In this document: positions 6,951 through 12,278 of the stretch, piece by piece
How positions within the stretch are numbered: position 1 is the stretch's first letter
Layout of the letters: each line of letters begins with the position of its first letter
NCBI GenBank assembly: GCA_946412445.1
Contig: CAMKHH010000005.1
Coordinates: 1 to 12,278 of the forward strand
Direction: 5' to 3'
From: an uncultured Eubacterium sp.
GTDB lineage: Bacteria; Bacillota; Clostridia; Lachnospirales; Lachnospiraceae
DNA length: 12,278 nucleotides
Program-made: the position numbers and the translations under genes
Notes under the pieces: generated by a model
Databases searched by the model: none
Seen by the model: only the letters and a program-made list of their open reading frames with translations
Told to the model about the DNA's origin: nothing

Positions 6951-7970
6951 ATGAAGGCGGCTGTATATCATGGCAGACAAGATTTGAGAGTAGAAGAAGT
7001 TCCCGAAAAAGAACTTAAAGACAATGAAGTGATGATTCAGGTGAAGTACTGCGGGATCTGCGGAACAGATATCCATATATTCAATGGGGACGGCGGTGCA
7101 TTCGAGGTGAATCCCCCGCTGATTCCGGGACATGAGTTTTCAGGTGTCGTCGTAAAGACAGGTTCGAAGGTTACAGCGGTAAAAGTGGGAGACCGTGTAA
7201 GCGGTGATCCGAATGATACCTGTGGAGAGTGCTATTACTGTAAGACCGGGAAAGAACATTTCTGTACCGGGATGGTTGGCGTTGGTACGACCGTGGATGG
7301 CGCTTTTGCAGAATATGTTGTGATGCGTGAAAAGCAGGTATACAAATTTTCAGAAGATTTGAGTTTTATAGAAGCAGCCATGGCGGAACCCATTTCCTGC
7401 TGTCTGAACGGTATAGATCTCTGTAATATTGAAGTTGGATCCACAGTGCTGGTAATCGGCGGGGGCCCTATCGGAATGATTATGCTCCAGCTGGCGAAGC
7501 ATGCGGGAGCATCAAAACTGATTCTGTCTGAACCGGTGGAAGAAAAGAGGGAGCAGGCACTAAAGCTTGGAGCCACAAAGGTGATCAATCCACTGGAAGA
7601 GGATGTACAGGCAGTCCTGGATGTGTACTGTAAGAATGTAGATGTCGTGATTGAGTGTGTCGGTAATATTCATACCCAGGAACAGGCAGTGCAGCTGGCG
7701 GGAAAGGCCGCAACGGTGATGTTCTTTGGCTTGGCAGCTCCGGAAGACAGTTTTCCTCTGAAGCCGGATGACGTCTTTAAAAAAGAATTGAAGATTACCT
7801 CTTCATTTATTAATCCATATACCTTTGAAAGAGCAATCGCCGTATTAGAGTCTAAGACTATTGATCTGGAGAGCCTGATTACAAATGTCGTTCCGCTGGA
7901 GAATATTGTAGATGTATTTACAAAACCAGAATATAGGAGAACAGGAAAGGTAATGATTCAGGTATCCTGA
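6951..7970 (+). CDS. Zinc-dependent medium-chain alcohol/polyol dehydrogenase
   Basis: A 339-residue cytosolic NAD(P)-dependent oxidoreductase of the medium-chain (MDR) zinc family, close in pattern to threonine, sorbitol and butanediol dehydrogenases. Catalytic zinc ligands: C37 in CGICGTD, H61/E62 in GHEFSG and E146 in AEP. A complete structural-zinc lobe is present: C91, C94, C97 and C105 in CGECYYCKTGKEHFC. The Rossmann nucleotide loop is VIGGGPIG (168-175); the acidic residue after the second strand (LILSEP) favours NAD over NADP. Start ATG follows AGGAGG (6937-6942) at 8 nt. Length is normal for the family. It may be co-transcribed with the PII cassette (83 nt upstream), but nothing in its sequence ties it to ion transport. 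It ends at a strong shared terminator. The substrate cannot be read from sequence. Confidence 0.9.
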   Translation: MKAAVYHGRQDLRVEEVPEKELKDNEVMIQVKYCGICGTDIHIFNGDGGAFEVNPPLIPGHEFSGVVVKTGSKVTAVKVGDRVSGDPNDTCGECYYCKTGKEHFCTGMVGVGTTVDGAFAEYVVMREKQVYKFSEDLSFIEAAMAEPISCCLNGIDLCNIEVGSTVLVIGGGPIGMIMLQLAKHAGASKLILSEPVEEKREQALKLGATKVINPLEEDVQAVLDVYCKNVDVVIECVGNIHTQEQAVQLAGKAATVMFFGLAAPEDSFPLKPDDVFKKELKITSSFINPYTFERAIAVLESKTIDLESLITNVVPLENIVDVFTKPEYRRTGKVMIQVS

Positions 7971-7981
7971 AATCTACGGAT

Positions 7982-8034
7982 AAACAAAAATATGGGAGCA
8001 CTGCAATAAAAGCAGTGCTCCCATATTTTTGTTT
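7982..8034. terminator. Bidirectional Rho-independent terminator (dehydrogenase / thioredoxin)
   Basis: A perfect 23-bp stem (7982-8004 with 8012-8034) has a 7-nt loop, AATAAAA. A GC-rich top (GGGAGCACTGC) is flanked by A-rich and T-rich ends, so each strand ends in a U-tract. It lies between the dehydrogenase stop and the thioredoxin stop on the other strand and serves both. Confidence 0.9.
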
Positions 8035-8061
8035 TCAGACTTTGCGTCTGGAATTTCGAAC

Positions 8062-8379
8062 CTATTTAACAGAATCTATCATATCTTTCAGCTGCTCCAG
8101 TGGAATGGCGCCAACGCTTTTATTTACCACTTCACCGTTCTTCAGAAACAGGAGAGTAGGTACACTCATAATCTGATACCTCTGAGCCAATTCCATCTCT
8201 TCATCAATATCCACTTTGTAGAATGCCGCATCATTGATTTCTTCAGCAGCCTGTTCTACTACAGGAGACAGCATCTTGCAGGGTCCGCACCAGGTAGCAA
8301 AAAAATCCACCACAACTGTCTTGTCTGAAACATTAATTGCTTTATCAAAGTTTTCTTTTGTTACATGAACTACTGACAT
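8062..8379 (-). CDS. trxA: Thioredoxin
   Basis: A 105-residue cytosolic thioredoxin, the general protein disulfide reductant recharged by thioredoxin reductase (no reductase gene in the window). The active site WCGPCK is intact (C31, C34), preceded by VVVDFFAT, and the conserved cis-proline lies in SVPTLLFLKNG (P74). The aspartate of VDFFA (D25) and the KVDID strand (55-59) are also standard. A longer frame opens with GTG at 8394, but that GTG is part of the ribosome binding site (GGAGGT), so translation starts at the ATG at 8379. Length then matches the family's usual 105-108 residues. It appears monocistronic, faces the peptidase gene across a 203-bp divergent region, and ends at the terminator shared with the dehydrogenase. 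Confidence 0.97.
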   Translation of the reverse strand: MSVVHVTKENFDKAINVSDKTVVVDFFATWCGPCKMLSPVVEQAAEEINDAAFYKVDIDEEMELAQRYQIMSVPTLLFLKNGEVVNKSVGAIPLEQLKDMIDSVK

Positions 8380-8387
8380 ATATTTTA

Positions 8388-8393
8388 CCTCCA
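8388..8393 (-). promoter_or_regulatory. Ribosome binding site of trxA
   Basis: GGAGGT on the minus strand lies 7 nt before the ATG at 8379. It overlaps the GTG at 8394 that opens the longest frame, which rules that start out. Confidence 0.85.
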
Positions 8394-8487
8394 CTTTATG
8401 AAGAACTTTAACACTGCTCTTCTTTTTATCTAGTATTTCTTTCTGTGTATAGAATAATACAGATAAAGAAAAAGTTCTGTGAGTTAG

Positions 8488-8512
8488 TCACACAGAGAAC
8501 CTGCCACTGGCA
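8488..8512. repeat. Dispersed hairpin repeat, third (partial) copy
   Basis: This 25-nt stretch matches the left half of the tandem unit at 11002 in 21 of 25 positions, including ACAGA and the palindromic core TGCCACTGGCA. The 17 bases 8496-8512 are an exact reverse complement of 11060-11076. The right arm is replaced by an A-run. Just upstream, TGTGA (8478-8482) and TCACA (8488-8492) form a small extra stem. It lies in the divergent trxA/peptidase region. Confidence 0.6.
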
Positions 8513-8527
8513 AAAAAATATTCTTTG

Positions 8528-8536
8528 TGATAAGAT
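8528..8536 (+). promoter_or_regulatory. Weak extended -10 element before the peptidase gene
   Basis: TGA followed directly by TAAGAT (8531-8536) resembles an extended -10 box; the matching -35 position (8508-8513, TGGCAA) is poor. Nothing better was seen between 8400 and 8582 on this strand. No clear promoter could be fixed for trxA on the minus strand; only a weak inverted pair TCTGT (8442-8446) / ACAGA (8459-8463) is visible in its upstream region. Confidence 0.25.
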
Positions 8537-8582
8537 GATAGATACAAAGGAAAAATACTTACAAAAAGGAGTACGAGGCGAA

Positions 8583-9644
8583 ATGATGACAAAGACAGAC
8601 AATTTGTTAAAAGAAAAAGATATTGATGCACTGTTGATTACAGATCCTTATAATATGCGTTATATAAGCGGATTCAGAGGAGGAGAAGGAGTTCTTTATA
8701 TCTCCGTAAATCAACACGTACTCATCACAGACTCCCGATACACGGAGGCCGCTGCAGGCGAAAGTGATTTTACGGTAGCAGAGGAGAACCGGGAGCATAA
8801 ACGTATTGATATCCTGAAGGAATGTATAGAGCGGGATCATGCAAAGATACTGGGTTATGAGGACTGTTCCATGTTATGCAGTGAATTTTTTAAATATAAC
8901 CAGGAGCTGGATATGGAAGGGTGGGTTCCGATGGGACAGTCTGTCAATAATTTAAGACAGATTAAGACACCGGAGGAACTGGAATATCTTAGAAAAGCGG
9001 AGAGCATCGGTGATGCAGCCTTTACCGCTATTTTGAATTTCTTAAAGCCGGGTCTGACAGAGCTTGAGGTGGCAGCGCGTCTGGAATACGAGATGAAGCA
9101 GCATGGAGCAGAAGGATTTTCATTTGATTCGATTATCGCTTCCGGTGTGAATTCTTCCATGCCTCATGCTATTCCGTCAGAAAAGAAGCTGGAAGCCGGA
9201 GACTTTGTTACAATGGATTTCGGGTGTCTCTATAAAGGCTATTGTTCGGATATGACAAGAACAGTAGTGATTGGTAAGGCTGATGAAAAGCAGAAGGAAA
9301 TTTATGATGTGGTTCTCCGCTCGCAGGCAGCGGCTCTTGGAGTGATCCGGGCAGGCTTAAAGGGCTGTGAAGTGGACAAGGTGGCAAGGGATCTTATTAC
9401 AGAGGCAGGTTATGGGAAGTGCTTTGGACACGGACTGGGACATAGTGTTGGATTGTTCATCCATGAGGAACCCCGCCTGTCCGTCGCCGATCAGACAGTT
9501 CTTCAGGCAAACATGATTGAAACGGTGGAACCAGGTATCTATGTTCCGGGATTTGGCGGAGTGAGAATCGAAGATATGGTCATAGTGACTGAAGACGGAT
9601 GCGACAACCTGACACATTCTCCAAAACAGTTAATTGAACTATAA
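8583..9644 (+). CDS. M24 family Xaa-Pro aminopeptidase/dipeptidase
   Basis: A 353-residue cytosolic metallopeptidase that removes an N-terminal residue before proline or cleaves X-Pro dipeptides. The N-terminal creatinase-like domain (1-125) includes the typical LLITDPYNMRYISGF opening (17-31). The C-terminal pita-bread domain has all five dinuclear metal ligands: D212 (MDFG), D223 (CSDMTRT), H287 (GHGLGHSVG), E316 (ETVEPGIY) and E330 (VRIED), plus H195 in SMPHAIPS for catalysis. The frame is open from ATG 8445, but the first 46 codons lack family character and cover the repeat and promoter-like region. ATG 8583 follows AAGGAG (8566-8571, 11 nt) and GAGG (8575-8578); ATG 8586 is an alternative. 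It resembles B. subtilis YqhT-type peptidases in length. No terminator follows, so read-through into glyA is likely. Confidence 0.93.
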   Translation: MMTKTDNLLKEKDIDALLITDPYNMRYISGFRGGEGVLYISVNQHVLITDSRYTEAAAGESDFTVAEENREHKRIDILKECIERDHAKILGYEDCSMLCSEFFKYNQELDMEGWVPMGQSVNNLRQIKTPEELEYLRKAESIGDAAFTAILNFLKPGLTELEVAARLEYEMKQHGAEGFSFDSIIASGVNSSMPHAIPSEKKLEAGDFVTMDFGCLYKGYCSDMTRTVVIGKADEKQKEIYDVVLRSQAAALGVIRAGLKGCEVDKVARDLITEAGYGKCFGHGLGHSVGLFIHEEPRLSVADQTVLQANMIETVEPGIYVPGFGGVRIEDMVIVTEDGCDNLTHSPKQLIEL

Positions 9645-9647
9645 GTC

Positions 9648-9676
9648 TTGACATTTTATCTGTTTTTCCGTATTAT
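9648..9676 (+). promoter_or_regulatory. Strong sigma-A promoter for glyA
   Basis: A perfect -35 TTGACA (9648-9653), a 17-nt spacer and TATTAT (9671-9676) begin four bases after the peptidase stop. Transcription would start near 9683, leaving a leader of about 47 nt. That is too short for a riboswitch; only small stems (for example TGTGT/ACACA) are visible. Confidence 0.85.
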
Positions 9677-9729
9677 GTTCATAGTGTGTGCGTCAGACAC
9701 AAACATAAGTATGTCCAGGAGGAACAGAT

Positions 9730-10968
9730 ATGTATTCTTTAGATGAAGTGAGAGTGGTGGATCCTGAAATCGCGGATTTGATTGAGAGAGAGCAGGAGCG
9801 CCAGAACAGCCATATTGAATTGATTGCGTCAGAAAATTGGGTTTCCAAAGCCGTGATGGCGGCCATGGGAAGCGTTCTTACCAATAAATATGCAGAAGGT
9901 TATCCGGGAAAACGATTTTATGGGGGCTGCCAATGTGTGGACGAGGTGGAATCACTGGCCATCAGCCGTGCCAAAGAAATCTTTGGCTGTACCTATGCCA
10001 ATGTCCAGCCACATTCCGGAGCACAGGCCAATATGGAGGTATTCTTTGCATTACTCCAGCCGGGAGACACGGTTATGGGCATGGACCTGGCTCATGGAGG
10101 ACATCTCACTCACGGGAGTCCGGCGAACCTGTCCGGTTCCTATTTTCATGTTGTTCCCTATGGCGTGAATGACCAGGGTTTCCTTGATTACGAGGTAATA
10201 GAACGTATTGCAAAAGAGAACAGACCCAAGTTGATTATTGCAGGAGCCAGTGCTTATGCAAGAACCATAGATTTTAAGCGCTTTCGTGAGATTGCAGATG
10301 AGGTGGGGGCGTATCTGATGGTGGATATGGCCCATATCGCAGGGCTGGTGGCAACCGGTCAGCATGAGAGTCCGATTCCTTATGCACATGTTACAACCAC
10401 TACCACCCACAAGACGCTGCGTGGACCCCGCGGAGGCCTGATATTATCCAGTGAAGAGTTTGCAAAAGAGCATAAGCTGAATAAAGCGGTATTTCCGGGG
10501 ATACAGGGAGGTCCGCTGATGCATGTGATTGCGGCAAAGGCAGTCTGCTTTAAAGAGGCACTTGGCGATGAATTTCAGCAGTATGGGAAAGATGTTGTAA
10601 TAAACGCAAAAGCTCTTTGCGATGGCTTGATAAAACGTGGAATTAAAATTGTGTCAGGGGGAACAGATAATCATCTGATGCTGGTTGATCTGGCTGCTAT
10701 GGGTAAAACCGGAAAAGAAGTGGAAGTACTTCTTGATAGTGTTAATATTACTGCGAATAAAAATACGATCCCGAATGATCCTCAGTCACCATTTGTAACA
10801 AGCGGCGTTCGGCTGGGAACACCTGCCGTCACAGCCCGGGGCATGAAAGCTGAAGATATGGACAAAATCGCAGAAGCAATTGCTCTGATGCTGCATGAGG
10901 GAGAAGCCGCCCGGGAAAAAGCAAAGGCATTGGTTAAGAATCTTACGGATAAATACCCATTGTCATAA
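9730..10968 (+). CDS. glyA: Serine hydroxymethyltransferase
   Basis: A 412-residue PLP enzyme that interconverts serine and glycine while charging tetrahydrofolate with a one-carbon unit, feeding purine, thymidylate and methionine synthesis. Signature pieces are [11 protein letters not shown] (29-39), [15 protein letters not shown] (52-66), PHSGAQAN (94-101) and the PLP aspartate and histidine in VDMAHIAGL (D199, H202). The Schiff-base lysine is K228 in [15 protein letters not shown]. Late motifs GIQGGPLMH and the substrate arginine in VRLGTPAVT are also present. Length is typical (about 410-420). The start has AGGAGG at 9717-9722, 7 nt before ATG. It has its own strong promoter directly after the peptidase gene, so it is probably expressed independently at a high level. 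It ends at tandem hairpins. Identity is secure. Confidence 0.99.
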   Translation: MYSLDEVRVVDPEIADLIEREQERQNSHIELIASENWVSKAVMAAMGSVLTNKYAEGYPGKRFYGGCQCVDEVESLAISRAKEIFGCTYANVQPHSGAQANMEVFFALLQPGDTVMGMDLAHGGHLTHGSPANLSGSYFHVVPYGVNDQGFLDYEVIERIAKENRPKLIIAGASAYARTIDFKRFREIADEVGAYLMVDMAHIAGLVATGQHESPIPYAHVTTTTTHKTLRGPRGGLILSSEEFAKEHKLNKAVFPGIQGGPLMHVIAAKAVCFKEALGDEFQQYGKDVVINAKALCDGLIKRGIKIVSGGTDNHLMLVDLAAMGKTGKEVEVLLDSVNITANKNTIPNDPQSPFVTSGVRLGTPAVTARGMKAEDMDKIAEAIALMLHEGEAAREKAKALVKNLTDKYPLS

Positions 10969-11010
10969 AGCTTTGGCCATTGATGAGAATGAATATATTG
11001 AGCATACAGA

Positions 11011-11031
11011 AAAGCTGCCACTGGCAGCTTT
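11011..11031. terminator. Hairpin terminator after glyA (unit 1)
   Basis: A perfect palindrome around C11021 (ten bases each side; AAAGCTGCCA and its complement) is followed by TTTCCTT. It forms a short GC-rich stem 42 nt after the glyA stop and probably ends glyA transcripts. Confidence 0.65.
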
Positions 11032-11042
11032 CCTTGCATACT

Positions 11043-11088
11043 TTGGTATACAGAAAACCTGCCAGTGGCAGGTTCTTTTGTATACCAA
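11043..11088. terminator. Long two-step hairpin terminator (unit 2), bidirectional
   Basis: An outer stem TTGGTATAC/GTATACCAA (11043-11051 with 11080-11088) and an inner stem AACCTGCCA/TGGCAGGTT are separated by a small internal loop. U-rich flanks on both strands suit termination of glyA and, from the other side, of the HAD gene, whose stop is at 11111. Confidence 0.65.
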
Positions 11089-11110
11089 GATATGGAAAAT
11101 AAGGTGTGAT

Positions 11111-11800
11111 TTACTTTAACGCATCCAATAAAGGAATCAGTTCGCCTAAGAAAGCAATTTCATAATCGGGAAGAATATCCGAGGTGTTTTCCCTGCGTTC
11201 CGGGTTAAACCAGATAGTTTTGATACCCGCGTTTATTCCGCCCAGAATGTCGGAGGTGAGGCTGTCACCCACAATGACGGTACTTTCTTTTTCAAAACCT
11301 GGAATCTTGTCAAAACATTGTTCAAAAAACTCCCGGCTTGGTTTATTAAAACCAATATCTTCGGAGATGAAAATATCCTGAAAATATTTTTCAAGCGCAG
11401 CACTTTTGATTCGGCCTGTCTGAACACTCTTTGTTCCATTCGTAACAATATAAAGGCTGTATGTATCTTTCAGTTCTTTAAGGAGCTCTTTGGCACCATC
11501 CATAAAGTAGTGACCCATACCAAGCAAATTCTCGTAAATCCTGGCTGCTTCTTTGGCGGAACAGTCAATCTTATATTCATCAAATAAAAGGCGATAACGG
11601 CGGATTTTAACTTCATTGCGGCTGATTTTACCCTGTTCCAGCAGTTTCCACTGCGCAAGATTCAACTCACTGTATCTTTTCAGAATATGCTCCTTGGGGT
11701 CTATTCCCAGCTGCTTTAAAGTTCCGGTCAGGGCTATGCACTCCGCCTTGTTAAAATCGAGCAGGGTATTATCTAAATCCAGTAAAATCGTATGAATCAT
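11111..11800 (-). CDS. HAD-superfamily hydrolase, YjjG-type nucleotidase
   Basis: A 229-residue cytosolic phosphatase with all four HAD motifs: I, LLDLDNT (nucleophile D8, acid D10); II, IVTNGT (T120); III, K153 in GFNKPSREFFE; IV, VGDSLTSDILGG (D179, D184). The helical cap between motifs I and II (about 15-100) and the NKPSREFF context fit the YjjG/YfnB group, which removes phosphate from pyrimidine and non-canonical nucleoside monophosphates (house-cleaning). Substrate is inferred from the group, and a general phosphoglycolate-like activity is possible. ATG 11800 is preceded by AAGGAG (minus strand, 11811-11816) at 10 nt. The gene is single, convergent with glyA across the tandem hairpins, and divergent from the membrane regulator to its right. 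Confidence 0.9.
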   Translation of the reverse strand: MIHTILLDLDNTLLDFNKAECIALTGTLKQLGIDPKEHILKRYSELNLAQWKLLEQGKISRNEVKIRRYRLLFDEYKIDCSAKEAARIYENLLGMGHYFMDGAKELLKELKDTYSLYIVTNGTKSVQTGRIKSAALEKYFQDIFISEDIGFNKPSREFFEQCFDKIPGFEKESTVIVGDSLTSDILGGINAGIKTIWFNPERRENTSDILPDYEIAFLGELIPLLDALK

Positions 11801-11893
11801 ATCATAAGTACTCCTTTGTTATTTTTCAACGTTATGCTTAACAGTATAAGATATTTTGAGGAAAAATGCATTAGGAGATTTTGCTTTCGCTTT

Positions 11894-11935
11894 CCTCCTT
11901 TTCATGTTAAACTTCTTTTACTATGAATTTGGAGG
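11894..11935 (+). promoter_or_regulatory. Possible hairpin masking the ribosome binding site of the regulator gene
   Basis: CCTCC (11894-11898) can pair with GGAGG (11931-11935), the ribosome binding site of the next gene, and TTCAT (11901-11905) with ATGAA (11923-11927), leaving a 17-nt loop. If transcribed, this would hide the binding site. No convincing promoter was located in the 142-bp divergent gap, so whether the left arm is in the message is unknown. Confidence 0.25.
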
Positions 11936-11942
11936 CGCTTCT

Positions 11943-12278
11943 ATGAAGAAAAAACACCCAAAAAAAGATGCGAAACAGTTGAAATCAGTCAATTTGTTAT
12001 TCTCATACCTGGTGATTATCCTGGCACCTGCAATCGCAATTGTTATTATCTATACCAATATGCAGCAGGCTTTGATAGACATTCAGGCAGAGAGAGTAAA
12101 GAGCCTGACAAAAGAGGCGGTTATTGTATTTGATAATGAAGTGGATCAGCTCACCAACATAGGAAGGTACATTATTGATGATGGTAAACTAAAAGAATAC
12201 ATACAGGACAGGGAAAATTTTGAACCGGAAGAAGTTTTTTTTAAGTCGTTTGAATTGGCAAGAGCCTATCCGAATTTT
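11943..12278 (+). CDS. N-terminal part of a membrane-anchored regulator or sensor, truncated by the window edge
   Basis: The first 112 codons of a gene that runs off the right edge without a stop. ATG 11943 is preceded by GGAGG at 7 nt. The protein begins with a lysine-rich cytosolic stretch (KKKHPKKDAKQLK), one strong membrane segment (about 17-38, LLFSYLVIILAPAIAIVII), then an outside region (from about 40) that looks helical and charged: MQQALIDIQAERVKSLTKEA. This layout is typical of two Clostridia families: AraC-type regulators with a membrane-anchored extracellular sensor domain, and YesM-like sensor histidine kinases. The deciding C-terminal domain is not in the window. Divergent from the HAD gene. 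The coding call is firm; the family call is only by resemblance. Confidence 0.6.
   Translation, partial: MKKKHPKKDAKQLKSVNLLFSYLVIILAPAIAIVIIYTNMQQALIDIQAERVKSLTKEAVIVFDNEVDQLTNIGRYIIDDGKLKEYIQDRENFEPEEVFFKSFELARAYPNF

Larger units (their letters stand above)
11002..11089. repeat. Two tandem 44-bp hairpin repeat units
   Basis: Unit 1 (11002-11045) and unit 2 (11046-11089) align without gaps at 33 of 44 positions. Both begin G(C/T)ATACAGAAAA and centre on TGCCA(C/G)TGGCA. The G-C pair at unit positions 13 and 27 in unit 1 is a C-G pair in unit 2, a compensatory change that keeps the stem. They fill the convergent gap between glyA and the HAD phosphatase gene. Confidence 0.8.

Noticed and set aside
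8029..8328. Plus-strand reading frame of 99 codons over thioredoxin
   Set aside because: It is antisense to an intact trxA and shows no recognisable family pattern.
8445..8582. N-terminal extension of the Xaa-Pro peptidase from ATG 8445
   Set aside because: The extra 46 codons lack family character, cover a repeat and promoter-like DNA, and the ribosome binding site points to 8583.
9683..9729. Glycine or other riboswitch before glyA
   Set aside because: The leader is only about 47 nt with small stems; too short for known riboswitch aptamers.
10051..10410. Minus-strand 119-codon reading frame inside glyA
   Set aside because: It lies wholly within the conserved glyA coding region and has no ribosome binding site or motif.
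11002..11089. Two-unit CRISPR array
   Set aside because: Units are adjacent with no unique spacers, they are only 75% identical, and no cas genes are near.

Overview
The window looks like chromosomal DNA of a low-to-moderate GC Firmicute, most likely a gut Clostridia member of the Lachnospiraceae type. This is inferred from the strong AGGAGG-type ribosome binding sites, the frequent AGA/AGG/ATA codons, the Bacillus-like gene families and the start of a membrane-anchored regulator typical of that group. No phage, transposase, tRNA, rRNA or CRISPR array is visible, and most genes are ordinary chromosomal genes.

Layout. (1) 1-4486, plus strand: the 3' part of a double-domain ABC ATPase, two permeases of the basic-membrane-protein/nucleoside type (B. 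subtilis NupOPQ/YufOPQ-like), and an amidohydrolase of the MTA/SAH/adenosine deaminase type. Together they read as a nucleoside uptake and deamination operon; its lipoprotein and promoter lie off the left edge. (2) 4487-4665: a control region with a sigma-A-like promoter, an inverted repeat over its -35 box, a strong hairpin and a five-codon reading frame with a good ribosome binding site. (3) 4666-6867: a two-repeat DUF1538 membrane protein followed by two different small PII-like (GlnB-fold) proteins in overlapping or near-touching frames. This is the most interesting part of the window: a probable ion-transporting membrane protein with its own pair of nucleotide-sensor-like partners. (4) 6951-7970: a zinc-dependent medium-chain dehydrogenase that may be co-transcribed with the PII cassette, ending at a perfect 23-bp bidirectional hairpin.

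(5) 8062-8379, minus strand: thioredoxin, convergent with the dehydrogenase. (6) 8583-10968, plus strand: an M24 Xaa-Pro peptidase, then glyA with its own near-consensus promoter. (7) 10969-11110: two tandem 44-bp hairpin units forming a convergent terminator; a related third copy lies at 8488-8512. (8) 11111-11800, minus strand: a YjjG-like HAD phosphatase. (9) 11943-12278, plus strand: the first 112 codons of a membrane-anchored regulator or sensor.

Several long-frame starts are corrected here by ribosome binding sites: permease 2 to 2225, the second PII-like gene to 6565, thioredoxin to 8379 and the peptidase to 8583. Functions are read from motifs and family knowledge only; no database search was possible.
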